Assembly: GCF_001885735.1 (NCBI RefSeq) | Contig: NZ_JXKG01000002.1 | Span: 62,001 to 126,000, forward strand | DNA length: 64,000 bases | Direction: 5' to 3' | Source of the DNA: Enterococcus canintestini | GTDB lineage: Bacteria > Bacillota > Bacilli > Lactobacillales > Enterococcaceae | In this document: positions 55,021-64,000 of the stretch, piece by piece | How positions within the stretch are numbered: the stretch's first letter is position 1 | Layout: the number at the start of each line of letters is the position of its first letter | Notes under the pieces: generated by a model | Told to the model about the DNA's origin: nothing | The model's input: only the letters and a program-made list of their open reading frames with translations | Database searches by the model: none | Position numbers and translations under genes: made by a program

Positions 55021-55617
55021 TTATTTAAAAGTTAAGAAACGTTCGTCGTCACTTAAGAAATCTTTTTCGCCAGCTTCAGCTTCTTTTGAGCCAAATACTA
55101 ATTGTGAACGTAATTGCCAGTTGGCAGGAATATTCCATTCTTTAGCAACAGCTTCATCAATAACTGGGTTGTAGTGTTGTAAGTTAGCACCAAGACCGGC
55201 TTCTTCTAAAGCAGTCCAAGTGTTAGCAGTAGCAATACCATTTGATTGTTCTGCCCAATCTGGGAAGTTGTCAGCATATAATGCAAATTCTTCTTGTAAG
55301 TTTTTCACTGTATCCGTATTTTTAAAGAATAACACAGTACCAAGGCCTGCTTTAAAACCAGCTAATTTAGCTTGTGTATTTGGAAAAGCTTCTGCAGGTG
55401 TTAATGGTTTTAATGCCTCTTCAGTCATTTCCCATAATTTTTCATGTGCGTCACCAAATAAGATGACAACGCGAGGAGATTGTGCGTTAAATGCAGTTGG
55501 ACTATATTTTACTGCTTCTTTAATAATTTCTTCAATCTCTGTTTCCTTAAGGTTAACGTTACGTCCTAATGCGTAGATTGAACGACGATTTTTGATTGCT
55601 GCTAAAAAGTTTGACAT
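55021..55617 (-). CDS. Nitroreductase family protein (FMN-dependent)
   Basis: 198-residue FMN oxidoreductase of the NfsB-like superfamily. Signs: N-terminal NRRSIYALG (phosphate-binding Arg pair), KYSPTAFNAQSPRVV (FMN-binding Ser/Asn), GIATANTWTALEEAGLGANLQHYNP and a C-terminal QLVFGSK. Firmicute relatives are thiol-stress-induced quinone or hypochlorite-related reductases (YodC, HypO, YdgI types). ATG (A at 55617) follows AAAGGTGG. The promoter carries inverted repeats that resemble the operator of the HxlR-type gene at the window end. Confidence 0.9.
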   Translation of the reverse strand: MSNFLAAIKNRRSIYALGRNVNLKETEIEEIIKEAVKYSPTAFNAQSPRVVILFGDAHEKLWEMTEEALKPLTPAEAFPNTQAKLAGFKAGLGTVLFFKNTDTVKNLQEEFALYADNFPDWAEQSNGIATANTWTALEEAGLGANLQHYNPVIDEAVAKEWNIPANWQLRSQLVFGSKEAEAGEKDFLSDDERFLTFK

Positions 55618-55652
55618 ATAATAACCACCTTTTTTTATTAAGTAACAACGTT

Positions 55653-55680
55653 AGTATACATACTTACATTTAGTTAGTAA
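55653..55680 (-). promoter_or_regulatory. Nitroreductase promoter with overlapping inverted repeats
   Basis: Minus strand TTACTA (55675-55680), 16-bp spacer, TATACT (55653-55658). It overlaps AGTAT-AC-ATACT (55653-55664) and ACTTAC-ATTTA-GTTAGT (about 55662-55678), a palindrome of the type bound by HxlR/DUF24 regulators. Confidence 0.5.
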
Positions 55681-55788
55681 AATAATATGCTCACTTAAAT
55701 TTTTCTTATTACTAGTCGCAAATTTTGGTGAAAAAAAGAGTCTATGGTAAAATTATAGTACGAAACTTGAGGAAGAAGGATAAAACGT

Positions 55789-56340
55789 TTGAAAAATAAA
55801 AATTATGAATGGCTGAAATCAGCGCTTTTTTTAATCGGCTTAGTTGTCATTTTAGTAGCAGTGCGTTTATTTATTTTTACTCCCGTTGTAGTAAAAGGAG
55901 ATTCAATGGATCCCACACTACAAGATGGCGAACGGGTCATTGCTTTGTTAAATACGAAGGTAAAACGTTTTGATATCGTTACTTTTCCAGCTCCTGATGA
56001 GCCTGATAAGTACTATATTAAGCGGGTGATTGGGTTACCAGGAGATGAGGTTAGCTATCAAAATGATCAACTGTTAATTAATGGTAAAAAAGTAGCCGAA
56101 CCTTATTTGGAAGAATACAAAAAACAGTTGTCTGATGGTATGCCACTAACATTAAGCCCAAATCAAGAACCGAACTTTAGTTTTGAAAAAGTGCCGGCCG
56201 GTAAAATTTTAGTCTTAGGAGATAATCGTCGTATTTCAAAAGATACGCGTTCGATTGGATTCATTGATGAAAAGACGGTTTCTGGTGATGTGAAATTTAT
56301 TTTTTGGCCCTTAAAAGAAATAGGTTTTATTAACAAGTAG
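55789..56340 (+). CDS. lepB: Signal peptidase I
   Basis: 183-residue type I signal peptidase that releases exported proteins from their Sec or Tat signal peptides. One N-terminal TM anchor (12-31), catalytic Ser39 in GDSMDPTL, general base Lys78 in YYIKRVIGLPGD, and the box E motif GDNRRISKDTRS. Gram-positive single-TM type. The start is TTG 55789, nine bases after AAGGA. Monocistronic, terminator directly downstream. More than one such enzyme is common in Firmicutes. Confidence 0.93.
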   Translation: MKNKNYEWLKSALFLIGLVVILVAVRLFIFTPVVVKGDSMDPTLQDGERVIALLNTKVKRFDIVTFPAPDEPDKYYIKRVIGLPGDEVSYQNDQLLINGKKVAEPYLEEYKKQLSDGMPLTLSPNQEPNFSFEKVPAGKILVLGDNRRISKDTRSIGFIDEKTVSGDVKFIFWPLKEIGFINK

Positions 56341-56360
56341 TTATGAAATTAAAGCAAAAT

Positions 56361-56408
56361 AAAAGTTGACGATTGACGCGATCCGTTCAATTTGTCGGCT
56401 TTTTTTTG
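56361..56408 (+). terminator. Rho-independent terminator after lepB
   Basis: AAAAGTTGACGATTG (56361-56375) with CAATTTGTCGGCTTTT (56388-56403), some G-U pairs, T-run. Confidence 0.8.
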
Positions 56409-56415
56409 TTATACT
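56407..56415 (+). promoter_or_regulatory. Extended -10 promoter of rexBA
   Basis: TGTTATACT (TG at 56407-56408, -10 at 56410-56415), immediately at the end of the lepB terminator T-run; 55 bp before the rexB start. Confidence 0.5.
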
Positions 56416-56470
56416 ATGATAGTACCTGTACTAGGATAACTTCAACTTAATGCAAGAAAGGAAGTTTGAG

Positions 56471-59400
56471 ATGACGTTACAATTTTTAATTGGTAATGGT
56501 GCTTTGGATCATCGCCAAATTTATATAAAAAAAGCGCAAGAATGGCTCAGTCAAGATGAAGAAAATCAGGTTTTCTTTCTGGTACCTAACTATAATAAAT
56601 TTGAACAAGAACAAGAAATTTTAAAGGCTTTAAAACCAGCAGGGGCAGTATCATTTTCGACTATTCGCGCGCAAGTCTTTAGTTTTTACCGCTTGGCGTG
56701 GTTTTATCTGCAAAAAACAGGCCAACTGGCTAATCAAACATTATCTGAAGCAGGTAGTTTGATGCTTTTGCAAAAGGTATTAGAAGAAAGTAAAGAAGAG
56801 TTATTACTTTATCGTGGCGAAGTAGAAAAAGCCGGTTTTTCCGCTAAATTATTAGGGTTATATCAAGAATTACAGGTGGGAAATTTAACACCAACAGATT
56901 TAGTTACTTCATTATCAAGTCAGGGTCAGCAGGCAAATGCCGATCAAACGTTAAAATTCGCGGAATTGAGTTTGGTGTTGAGTCGTTATGAAAACGAGTT
57001 AACAAAACGCCAACTACAAGTGGTGGACCCACTGGCTTTATTAACTGATTATTTTCAAGCTACAACAACTAATGGTCTTTTTGAAGCCCCTGATTTAACC
57101 AAAACCTTATTTATTGCCACCGACTTTCAAGAACTATATGCCCAAGAGCGCTGTCTATTGACGACATTGGCGCAAAAAGGGCACTTGTTAATGGATTTAG
57201 TTTTAGATAAAGCTTATGTGGAAACAGCGCCAGAAGTACTCGATTTATTTTACGATACTGGGAAAATTTACTACCAACTGTTACATGCGGCCCGCGAAAA
57301 CGGCACAAAAGTATTAGTCGATTTAAAAGCTGCTCAAAAAAAGGAAGCAACTTTGCAAATTCCAGTTGAAGAATTTTGGCGTCAAACGCAAAACGATGGC
57401 AGTAAAGCTGTGGCTGCGTTACCCAAAGAAAATATTCATCTTTTTCAGGCGTTAAAACCAACTGATGAAGTGAATCGTCTTGCAATTGAAATTCGTAAAC
57501 TGGTTGCAAGTGGAAATTATCGCTATCAAGACATTCAAATTTTAACCAATGATTTAGAAACTTATGGGCACTTAATTCCACCGGTCTTTCATGAATTTGA
57601 GATTCCTTTTTACTTGGATCAACAAGTTTCTATGGCGCAACATCCATTGGTGGAATTTTTACAAGCGTTGTTTGCTTTAGGGGAGTACCATTACCGCTTA
57701 AGTGATATTATGCGTCTATTAAAAACGGAATTGTTTATTCCAGATTATTTTTTTGAAAATACCACAACGGGTCTACAAGATTATCGTAATATTGTAGATC
57801 AGACGGAAAACATTGCTTTAAAGTTTAACTTTCAAGGGAGTTTTTGGACGCGAGTAGAAGATTGGCAGATTGTTCAATATGATTTTGAAAATGAAACACA
57901 AGAAGATGTGGATGAATTAACCACTAATAGTAATCGTTTACGGCAAGCTTTTTCTCAGCAGATTGGGGGATTTTTACAACGACTTGAAAAAAGTCGGACG
58001 GCAAAAGAAGCCGTAGTCGCCCTTTATCAATTTTTAATCGCTATTAAAGCAGATGTACGCGTTAAAGAATGGCGTGAAAAAGATATTGCCACAGGAAATT
58101 TAGAATTGGCCCGCAATCATGAACAGACTTGGTCGGCTTTAATGGCTTTAATGGATGATTATGTAGAGATTTATGGTGAGGATCCATTTAATTTAGCTAA
58201 TTTTAGTTTACTTTTTACTACTGGTTTAGAAAATACTTTTTATGGAAAAGTTCCTTCTGCAATAGATCAAGTGCAGCTAAATCAATTAGGCCTCGCTCGG
58301 ATTGGTCAAGCTAAAATTACTTTTGCCATTGGCTTGAATGATAAAAATTTTCCTGCGCCAGTTTCAGATGATAGCTTATTAACTATTGAAGACAGAGTCG
58401 TTTTAAATACTGCTTTAACCAATGACAAACAGTTGCGGGATTTAAGAGAAGAAAGTGTTTCAAAAGCTCCTTTTGTCGCTTATAAAGTTTTTTTATCTGC
58501 TTGTGATGAACTTTTTTTAAGTTATGCTATAAATCATGACACGGAGCAAAATTTACGTATTTCGCCGTATCTCCAACGTTTTGTTACGCGCGGCAATCTA
58601 GCTGTCGTGGCGCTAGAGGAATTGTCAATTACCAGTGAACCGGAAAATTTTGTGGCGACGTATCGTAATTTAGTTGGGCAATTAAATTTATTGTATCGAT
58701 ATGCAAAAGATGAGAAGTTGTCGCTAAGTGCAAAGTGGCGTACCTTAGAAAAAATGTTATTGGAGTCGACTTATCATAATTTGGCACAGCGAGCTTTTGA
58801 AAGCCGTGACCATGTGAATCTACCGGTTACATTACCTAAAGAAGTCGCTGAAAAACTATATGGTAAAGATTTATATTCCTCAATTTCACAAATGGAAAGT
58901 TTCTATCAGTGTGGCTATCGTTATTTCGCCAACTACGGATTACGCTTAAAAGAACGTGAGCTTTTCGGTTTAGATTCATTGACAACGGGTACATTGTTCC
59001 ATGATGCGCTAGATCAATTTTTACAGGCTGTTTTTTCCAAACAGAAATTATTAGTCGAATTAGACGAACAAGAAGCACAACAGTTAATTGATACAGTTTT
59101 ACAACAAATCTTTGCCGAACCGCGCTTTATGATTTTAAAAAGTTCAGCGCGTATGCATTATTTGCGTTACCGTTTGGCAAAGACAATTAAAAAAGTGGTT
59201 TGGGCGCTACAAAAGCAAAGTCAGCGGACTAAAATGACACCTTTGGCAACGGAAATCGTTTTTGGTCAATTGGCCGGGACAAATGGTATCAAAGGAATCG
59301 AGGAGCCTTTATCAACTGGCGGGAAATTAGCGGTGCGAGGAAAAATTGACCGTCTGGATATCGCTACGACTCCAGAGCATACTTGGCTTGGGGTAATCGA

Positions 59401-60013
59401 TTATAAATCTGGTGCCAAAGACTTTAATTTAACTGATGCTTACTTCGGTTTAGCGATGCAGTTGTTAACTTATTTAGATGTTGCGTTAGTGAATGCGGCG
59501 GAATTAGTAGGAAATAAAAATGTTAAAGCAGCAGGCGCTTATTATATGCGAATTCAAGATCCGGTTTTAAAAGCAGAAGAGGCAAGTTTAGCTGAAGTTT
59601 TAAAAGCATATAAATATAAAGGAATTTTCTTAGAAGATAGTGAACTCTATCCTTTATTTGATGAGACATTAGCGGTAAAAGAACGCTCTGTCATCTATCC
59701 AATCTTAAGTAATAAAGATGGTGTATTAAATAAAGAAAGTAATTCAAAAGCATTTTATAAAGAGGATGATTTAACGTTATTGCGCCGTCATAATCGCAAT
59801 TTAATGAAAAATGCAGCCGAAAACATCGTGACAGGACAGATTACTTTAAATCCTTATAAAAAGAGCAGTGGAGAAAAAGCGTGTACGTTTTGTCCATTTC
59901 GAAGTTTATGTGGTTTTGATGCTATGTTAAAACAAAATGATTACCACGAAATTCCAACTTTAGCAAAAGATGAAATTTTAAATGAAATAAAGGAGGAAAA
60001 CGGCGATGTCTAA
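56471..60013 (+). CDS. rexB: ATP-dependent nuclease subunit B (RexB/AddB)
   Basis: 1180-residue subunit of the helicase-nuclease that processes double-strand breaks for RecA (RecBCD equivalent). The N-terminal helicase-like region is inactive (LIGNGALDHRQIYI has no Walker A GKT), as in streptococcal RexB. The C-terminal RecB-like nuclease has GVIDYKSG, and four Cys (814, then 1138, 1141, 1147 in CTFCPFRSLC) form the iron-sulfur site. ATG 56450 is in frame, but AAAGGAAG (56457-56464) selects ATG 56471. Overlaps rexA by eight bases. Confidence 0.95.
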   Translation: MTLQFLIGNGALDHRQIYIKKAQEWLSQDEENQVFFLVPNYNKFEQEQEILKALKPAGAVSFSTIRAQVFSFYRLAWFYLQKTGQLANQTLSEAGSLMLLQKVLEESKEELLLYRGEVEKAGFSAKLLGLYQELQVGNLTPTDLVTSLSSQGQQANADQTLKFAELSLVLSRYENELTKRQLQVVDPLALLTDYFQATTTNGLFEAPDLTKTLFIATDFQELYAQERCLLTTLAQKGHLLMDLVLDKAYVETAPEVLDLFYDTGKIYYQLLHAARENGTKVLVDLKAAQKKEATLQIPVEEFWRQTQNDGSKAVAALPKENIHLFQALKPTDEVNRLAIEIRKLVASGNYRYQDIQILTNDLETYGHLIPPVFHEFEIPFYLDQQVSMAQHPLVEFLQALFALGEYHYRLSDIMRLLKTELFIPDYFFENTTTGLQDYRNIVDQTENIALKFNFQGSFWTRVEDWQIVQYDFENETQEDVDELTTNSNRLRQAFSQQIGGFLQRLEKSRTAKEAVVALYQFLIAIKADVRVKEWREKDIATGNLELARNHEQTWSALMALMDDYVEIYGEDPFNLANFSLLFTTGLENTFYGKVPSAIDQVQLNQLGLARIGQAKITFAIGLNDKNFPAPVSDDSLLTIEDRVVLNTALTNDKQLRDLREESVSKAPFVAYKVFLSACDELFLSYAINHDTEQNLRISPYLQRFVTRGNLAVVALEELSITSEPENFVATYRNLVGQLNLLYRYAKDEKLSLSAKWRTLEKMLLESTYHNLAQRAFESRDHVNLPVTLPKEVAEKLYGKDLYSSISQMESFYQCGYRYFANYGLRLKERELFGLDSLTTGTLFHDALDQFLQAVFSKQKLLVELDEQEAQQLIDTVLQQIFAEPRFMILKSSARMHYLRYRLAKTIKKVVWALQKQSQRTKMTPLATEIVFGQLAGTNGIKGIEEPLSTGGKLAVRGKIDRLDIATTPEHTWLGVIDYKSGAKDFNLTDAYFGLAMQLLTYLDVALVNAAELVGNKNVKAAGAYYMRIQDPVLKAEEASLAEVLKAYKYKGIFLEDSELYPLFDETLAVKERSVIYPILSNKDGVLNKESNSKAFYKEDDLTLLRRHNRNLMKNAAENIVTGQITLNPYKKSSGEKACTFCPFRSLCGFDAMLKQNDYHEIPTLAKDEILNEIKEENGDV

Positions 60014-63000
60014 AATAAACCCAATTATTCCAGTGCGACCAGAAAATGAACGCTTTACTGATCGTCAGTGGCAAGCCGTTTTTGATGGTGGAAATAACTT
60101 ATTGGTTTCCGCTTCAGCAGGATCAGGCAAGACCACGGTTTTAGTCAGACGAGTGATTGAAAAACTGAAAAGTGGCAGTGATATTGATCGTTTATTGATT
60201 GTTACTTTTACAGAAGCTGCGGCAAGTGAGATGAAAGAGCGGATTGAAAAAGCATTGCGCCAAAGCATTAATGAAGAAGGAAATAGTCAACTGCGCGCGC
60301 ATTACGTCAAACAACTCGTCCTTTTACCACAAGCCAATATCTCGACACTGCACGCTTTTTGTATGACTGTGATTAAACGATTTTATTATCTTATTGACTT
60401 AGATCCGGTTTTTCGCCTGTTAAGTGATGAAACGGAAAAATTGTTATTACAAGAAGAAGTTTGGACGCAATTAAGAGAAGACTATTATGCCAGTGATGAT
60501 GAAGTGTTCTTTAAATTAACGGAAAATTTTGGTAGTGATCGGTCTGACGAAGGTCTGACGGATTTGGTTATGCGTTTGTATCAATTTGCTTGTGCAGCAC
60601 CTGATCCTAATGCGTGGCTGGAAAAATTGCCGGAAAATTACCAGGCAAAAGAGGGATTCCAAAATACTGCCTTATACCAAGAAAACATTAAGCCTGCTGT
60701 ATCGGCAGAATTAGAGTTAGCGCGAGTAAACTATGCTAAAGCTATTGCTATGTGCCAAAATGAAGAAAAACTCTTAAAAGACTTGGAATTGTTAACGAAT
60801 CAATTAGATCAAGTAAACCGGATATCTACAGCTATTTCAAATGATGATATGACTGCTCTTTTTGCTCAAATGGAAGGCTTGGATTTAAAGACGAATATTC
60901 GAAAAAAAAGAGGAGAACTTGCTGAACTTTCCGTTAGTGTAAAAGAATTACAAGCAACCGCCAAAGAAAGTGTCAGTCAAGTTACGACATATTTTCCTTA
61001 TCCAGAAGCGGTTATGAATGATTTGTTGGCTAAATCTTATGATCTTGTCGTAAAAATGAGCGAGGTGACAAAAGCGTTTAGCCGCGCTTACACGCAAAAA
61101 AAATTAGCGAAAGGCGTATTAGATTTTAACGATTTAGAACATTATACGTTAGCAATTTTGGCAGCTCCTCAAAGTCCAGCCGCCAATTATTACCAAGCTA
61201 AATTTACTGAAGTGATGGTTGATGAATACCAAGACGTCAATCGTTTGCAAGAAGCTATTTTGAGCTATGTTAGAGACAATACCGAAAATGCTGGGAATAT
61301 GTTTATGGTCGGAGATGTTAAGCAGTCGATTTATGCTTTTCGTTTAGCAGATCCCACCTTATTTATCGAAAAATACAATAGCTATCACCACGAAGATAAT
61401 GGACGGCGAATTGTTTTATCAGAAAATTTCCGTTCCCGTAAAGAAGTCCTAGATTTTACTAATTTAGTTTTTGAGCAATTAATGGATGAACGCGTCGGCC
61501 AGATAAATTATGATGAAGCCGCGGCGTTAGTCGCAGGTTTTCCTAACTTTCCTGCCAGTGATGCATTTCAGACGGAATTACTTATTTTTGAAAAAGGTGG
61601 CAAAGAGGATGTTAAACATTTTGAAACGCGCCAAGCTGGTGAAATCCAATTAACTGCCTTGAAAATAAAAGAGTTAATGACGCAATCGTTTGAAATTTAT
61701 GATAAAGAGAAAAAACAAATGCGTCCGGTAGAATATGGAGATATCGTTATATTGACTCCCACAAAAGGAAACAATCAGATAATTGTGGATACTTTTTATG
61801 AGCTCGGGATTCCTTTAGAAATTACGGATGCAGAAAGTTATTTCCAAACTACGGAAATTCAAACAATTATTAGTTTGTTAAAAATTATTGACAATCCTTA
61901 TAATGACATTCCGCTAGCATCCGTTTTGCGCTCGCCAATTGTCGGTTTATTAGAAGACGAATTGGCACAAATTCGGTTGCAAAATAAAACTGGTTTTTAT
62001 TATGAAGCTTTAAGAGATTATGAAAGTTACGGCACCGATGAGCAATTAAAAGCTAAAATACAAGTCTTTTTAGCACAGTTGGAAAGCTGGCGGGCTTTTT
62101 CAAAACGCAATGCGTTACCTGATTTAATCTGGCGTCTTTATGAAGAAACGGCTTATTTAGATTATTGTTTAGGTTTACCAAATGGTATCCAACGTCACGC
62201 AAATTTAATTGCTTTAGTTGAGCGGGCAAAAAATTACGAAAAAAGTAATTTTCGTGGCTTATATCAATTTATTCGTTTAATTGAAAAAATGCAGGAAAAA
62301 GATTTGGATTTAGCCGAACCTGCTACAAAATCAGTGGAAAATGCTGTACGGGTGATGACAATCCATGGTAGTAAAGGATTAGAATTTCCGCTTGTCTTTT
62401 TATTGGATATGGCCAGAGATATTAATCGCCTTGATTTTAACCGTAATTATATTTTTGAAGAACATTTGGGAGCCGGCATTAAATACATTGATCAAATGCG
62501 TCAAGTGAGTTATGAAACAATGCCCTACCAAGCGATAAAACAAGTCCGTTTAAATAAAGCTTTTTCCGAGGAAATGCGCAAACTGTATGTTGCTTTAACG
62601 AGAGCAGAACAAAAATTGTATTTAGTTGGCTCTTATGAAAGTAAAGAAAAGGCCTTACAAGCGTGGCAAAGTGCCCTTACGCAAGAAAGTCGCATCTTAA
62701 ATCCCGCATTACGCTTAAAGGGAAGCCATGTCTTACTAAACTGGGTTGGCATGACTTTGATGCGTCATCCTGATATGGAGGCTATTTTTACTGAGGCCAA
62801 AGATCGTAGTTATACTGTGGAAAGTCCCGCGCATTTTACTATTCAATGGTTTGACCAAGAAGATGTGAAAAACTGGCGAGAAAACTACGAAAAGCTAGAA
62901 AATTCATCCGTTGCAACTCCTGAAGAAAATCTTTCATCAGATATAACAAGAATAAAGGAACGTTTAGATTTTATTTATCCTTATGAAAAAGCAACCCAAA

Positions 63001-63683
63001 CTACTAGCTATCAGTCAGTAACCGAAATTAAGCGCGTGTTTGAAGATCCTGATAACACCCAGGAAAATCGCTTGGATTGGCAAAGTAATTTGGAAAAACA
63101 ACAGACAGTAAATCGTTATACTGCAGAAAGTTTAGCAGTGCCAAAATTTGTGGCAGAAACCACGCAGGATGCTGCCAGTGTTGGAACGGCTACCCATACA
63201 GTTTTACAATTATTAGAACTTACACAAGCGCCGACTGAAACAACATTAGAGCAGTTTATTGCAAAATTAGTAGCTAACGGAATTTTAACCACGGAATTAG
63301 CACAAGAAGTTTCCATACCAGATATTCTTTGGTTTTTTAATACGCCATTAGGACAAGAGTTGCTCAGCCAACCTGAAAAAGTTCATCGGGAAGAACCGTT
63401 TGCCATGTTGCAAAAAACGACAACAATTTTTAAAGATTACGATAATAGTGTCGATGAATTGTTAATTCACGGTATTATCGATGGCTATGTATTAGATGAT
63501 GAAATTTTACTTTATGATTTTAAAACGGATCATCTATGGCAAGGCAATGAAGCCGAATTGGTAAATCGTTATCAAGGGCAAATTAATCTTTATCGTCAAG
63601 CATTGACAGAAACTTATCAGCGCCCTGTTACAAAGAGTTATCTGATTTTTTTAAAGGGACGTAAAATAATTTCACTTTTGTAA
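60006..63683 (+). CDS. rexA: ATP-dependent helicase/nuclease subunit A (RexA/AddA)
   Basis: 1225-residue UvrD-type 3'-5' helicase with a C-terminal nuclease. Walker A SASAGSGKTT (35-44), TFTEAAASEMKERI, VDEYQDVN (Walker B), GDVKQSIYAFR, VRVMTIHGSKGLEFP and VALTRAEQKLYL are all in place. The RecB-like nuclease motif near the end reads GIIDGY with LLYDFKTD, intact. With RexB it resects broken DNA ends up to Chi. ATG 60006 follows AAGGAGG inside the rexB end, so expression is coupled. Confidence 0.97.
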   Translation: MSKINPIIPVRPENERFTDRQWQAVFDGGNNLLVSASAGSGKTTVLVRRVIEKLKSGSDIDRLLIVTFTEAAASEMKERIEKALRQSINEEGNSQLRAHYVKQLVLLPQANISTLHAFCMTVIKRFYYLIDLDPVFRLLSDETEKLLLQEEVWTQLREDYYASDDEVFFKLTENFGSDRSDEGLTDLVMRLYQFACAAPDPNAWLEKLPENYQAKEGFQNTALYQENIKPAVSAELELARVNYAKAIAMCQNEEKLLKDLELLTNQLDQVNRISTAISNDDMTALFAQMEGLDLKTNIRKKRGELAELSVSVKELQATAKESVSQVTTYFPYPEAVMNDLLAKSYDLVVKMSEVTKAFSRAYTQKKLAKGVLDFNDLEHYTLAILAAPQSPAANYYQAKFTEVMVDEYQDVNRLQEAILSYVRDNTENAGNMFMVGDVKQSIYAFRLADPTLFIEKYNSYHHEDNGRRIVLSENFRSRKEVLDFTNLVFEQLMDERVGQINYDEAAALVAGFPNFPASDAFQTELLIFEKGGKEDVKHFETRQAGEIQLTALKIKELMTQSFEIYDKEKKQMRPVEYGDIVILTPTKGNNQIIVDTFYELGIPLEITDAESYFQTTEIQTIISLLKIIDNPYNDIPLASVLRSPIVGLLEDELAQIRLQNKTGFYYEALRDYESYGTDEQLKAKIQVFLAQLESWRAFSKRNALPDLIWRLYEETAYLDYCLGLPNGIQRHANLIALVERAKNYEKSNFRGLYQFIRLIEKMQEKDLDLAEPATKSVENAVRVMTIHGSKGLEFPLVFLLDMARDINRLDFNRNYIFEEHLGAGIKYIDQMRQVSYETMPYQAIKQVRLNKAFSEEMRKLYVALTRAEQKLYLVGSYESKEKALQAWQSALTQESRILNPALRLKGSHVLLNWVGMTLMRHPDMEAIFTEAKDRSYTVESPAHFTIQWFDQEDVKNWRENYEKLENSSVATPEENLSSDITRIKERLDFIYPYEKATQTTSYQSVTEIKRVFEDPDNTQENRLDWQSNLEKQQTVNRYTAESLAVPKFVAETTQDAASVGTATHTVLQLLELTQAPTETTLEQFIAKLVANGILTTELAQEVSIPDILWFFNTPLGQELLSQPEKVHREEPFAMLQKTTTIFKDYDNSVDELLIHGIIDGYVLDDEILLYDFKTDHLWQGNEAELVNRYQGQINLYRQALTETYQRPVTKSYLIFLKGRKIISLL

Positions 63684-63692
63684 TCTTTTGTG

Positions 63693-63721
63693 CTTACAAA
63701 ATGTAAGAAGCGTGCTATAAT
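63693..63721 (+). promoter_or_regulatory. Promoter and palindromic operator of the HxlR-type gene
   Basis: CTTACA (63693-63698) as -35, 17-bp spacer, extended TGCTATAAT (-10 at 63716-63721). The perfect palindrome CTTACA-AAA-TGTAAG (63693-63707) covers the -35, as expected for autoregulation. Confidence 0.65.
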
Positions 63722-63743
63722 GTGACAAAAGAGGTGACCGAAA

Positions 63744-64000
63744 GTGGAACAAGTTGTAGAAACTGAATTTTGTTTGTGTCCAAAATTTGAAAAAGCTTTT
63801 TCAATTTTGGGAAAGAAATGGAACGGTTTGATTCTCGATGTATTATTAGAAGATGGGTCCCAACGCTTTGTTGATCTGGCAAATAAAATTCCCGAAGTAA
63901 GTGATCGAGTTTTAGTGGAACGTTTGCGAGAATTAGATGCTGAAGGTATTGTTGAAAAAGACGATAACTTATATCAGTTAACTAAAAAAGGCCGCGATTT
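63744..64000 (+). CDS. HxlR (DUF24) family transcriptional regulator, 3'-truncated by window edge
   Basis: 86 residues visible. The winged-helix pattern FSILGKKWNGLILDVLLEDGSQRFVDLAN (quoted as one family block in parts), SDRVLVERLRELDAEGIVEK is that of HxlR/DUF24 proteins. Two N-terminal Cys (10 and 12, in FCLCPKFEKA) sit where redox-sensing members such as YodB, CatR and HypR have their sensing Cys, so thiol-based control is plausible. GTG 63744 follows GAGGTGA by six bases. It reads out of the window at its C-terminus. Confidence 0.88.
   Translation, partial: MEQVVETEFCLCPKFEKAFSILGKKWNGLILDVLLEDGSQRFVDLANKIPEVSDRVLVERLRELDAEGIVEKDDNLYQLTKKGRD

Noticed and set aside
57111-57581. 156-codon minus-strand ORF inside rexB
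   Set aside because: Antisense shadow of a well-supported gene; no promoter or ribosome site, and codon pattern mirrors the rexB frame.

Overview
The window is low-GC Firmicute chromosome (my estimate is 37-40 % G+C). Gene content and order point to Lactobacillales, most likely an Enterococcus-like member of the Enterococcaceae. The blocks ylaN-ftsW-pyc-ylbC-ylbF-ylbG-rsmD-coaD-ylbL and polA-mutM-coaE-nrdR-dnaB-dnaI are the classic Firmicute order. A DUF1149 gene, rexB-rexA naming-type AddAB genes and a peroxidase resembling enterococcal Npr narrow it further. Almost everything is core chromosome. There is no intact prophage, insertion sequence or CRISPR array.

Layout. 1-2.5 kb: 3' part of the E3 dihydrolipoamide dehydrogenase gene, then a UPF0223 gene and an inositol-phosphatase-family gene. 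2.6-4.5 kb: typA. 4.5-5.1 kb: a gene-free stretch with tandem palindromic repeats. 5.1-12 kb: ylaN, ftsW, pyruvate carboxylase, ylbC-like, ylbF, ylbG. 12-15.3 kb: rsmD, coaD, a Lon-like PDZ protease, DUF1149, VOC. 15.4-18.4 kb (minus): a YknXYZ/MacAB-like efflux operon. 18.4-25 kb: phosphatase, tex, sprT, murC, a MaoC-like and a Bax-inhibitor-like gene. 25-32.4 kb: DNA replication and repair block (polA, mutM, coaE, nrdR, dnaB, dnaI). 32.5-37 kb: trmK, a Nif3-like gene, pepT, DUF1294, an LPG-synthase-TM protein. 38-44.6 kb: CtsR-controlled clpB, a GyrI-like gene, an Eis-like acetyltransferase (minus), lepA. 44.6-45.1 kb: a probable integration scar. 45-50.4 kb: an Npr-like gene, two unknown genes behind a leader ORF, DUF305, a large flavoprotein. 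50.6-52.1 kb (minus): an SOS operon, a structured intergenic stretch, a small membrane protein and tRNA-Leu(CAG). 52.3-56.3 kb: anchored nuclease, several small proteins, nitroreductase, signal peptidase I. 56.5-63.7 kb: rexB-rexA. The window ends inside an HxlR-type regulator.

The region mixes wall and division functions (ftsW, murC), translation GTPases (typA, lepA), RNA modification (rsmD, trmK), coenzyme A synthesis (coaD, coaE), replication initiation (dnaB, dnaI) and recombination and repair (polA, mutM, rexAB, the LexA-box operon). Many promoters are of the extended -10 kind (TGnTATAAT) with poor -35 boxes. Several starts are re-assigned here from Shine-Dalgarno positions and promoter limits.

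Most worth a second look: (i) a dispersed imperfect-palindrome repeat family at 4.6, 15.3 and 50.5 kb, with a related hairpin at 29.3 kb; (ii) a 12-bp direct repeat overlapping the lepA stop codon, with three sets of paired 11-bp repeats and an orphan terminator, looking like an att scar; (iii) an SOS operon pairing a YolD-like protein with an OB-like protein but no Y-family polymerase; (iv) an undescribed locus at 46.6-47.7 kb with a candidate small RNA, a 19-codon leader ORF with near-perfect Shine-Dalgarno sequence, and two unknown proteins.
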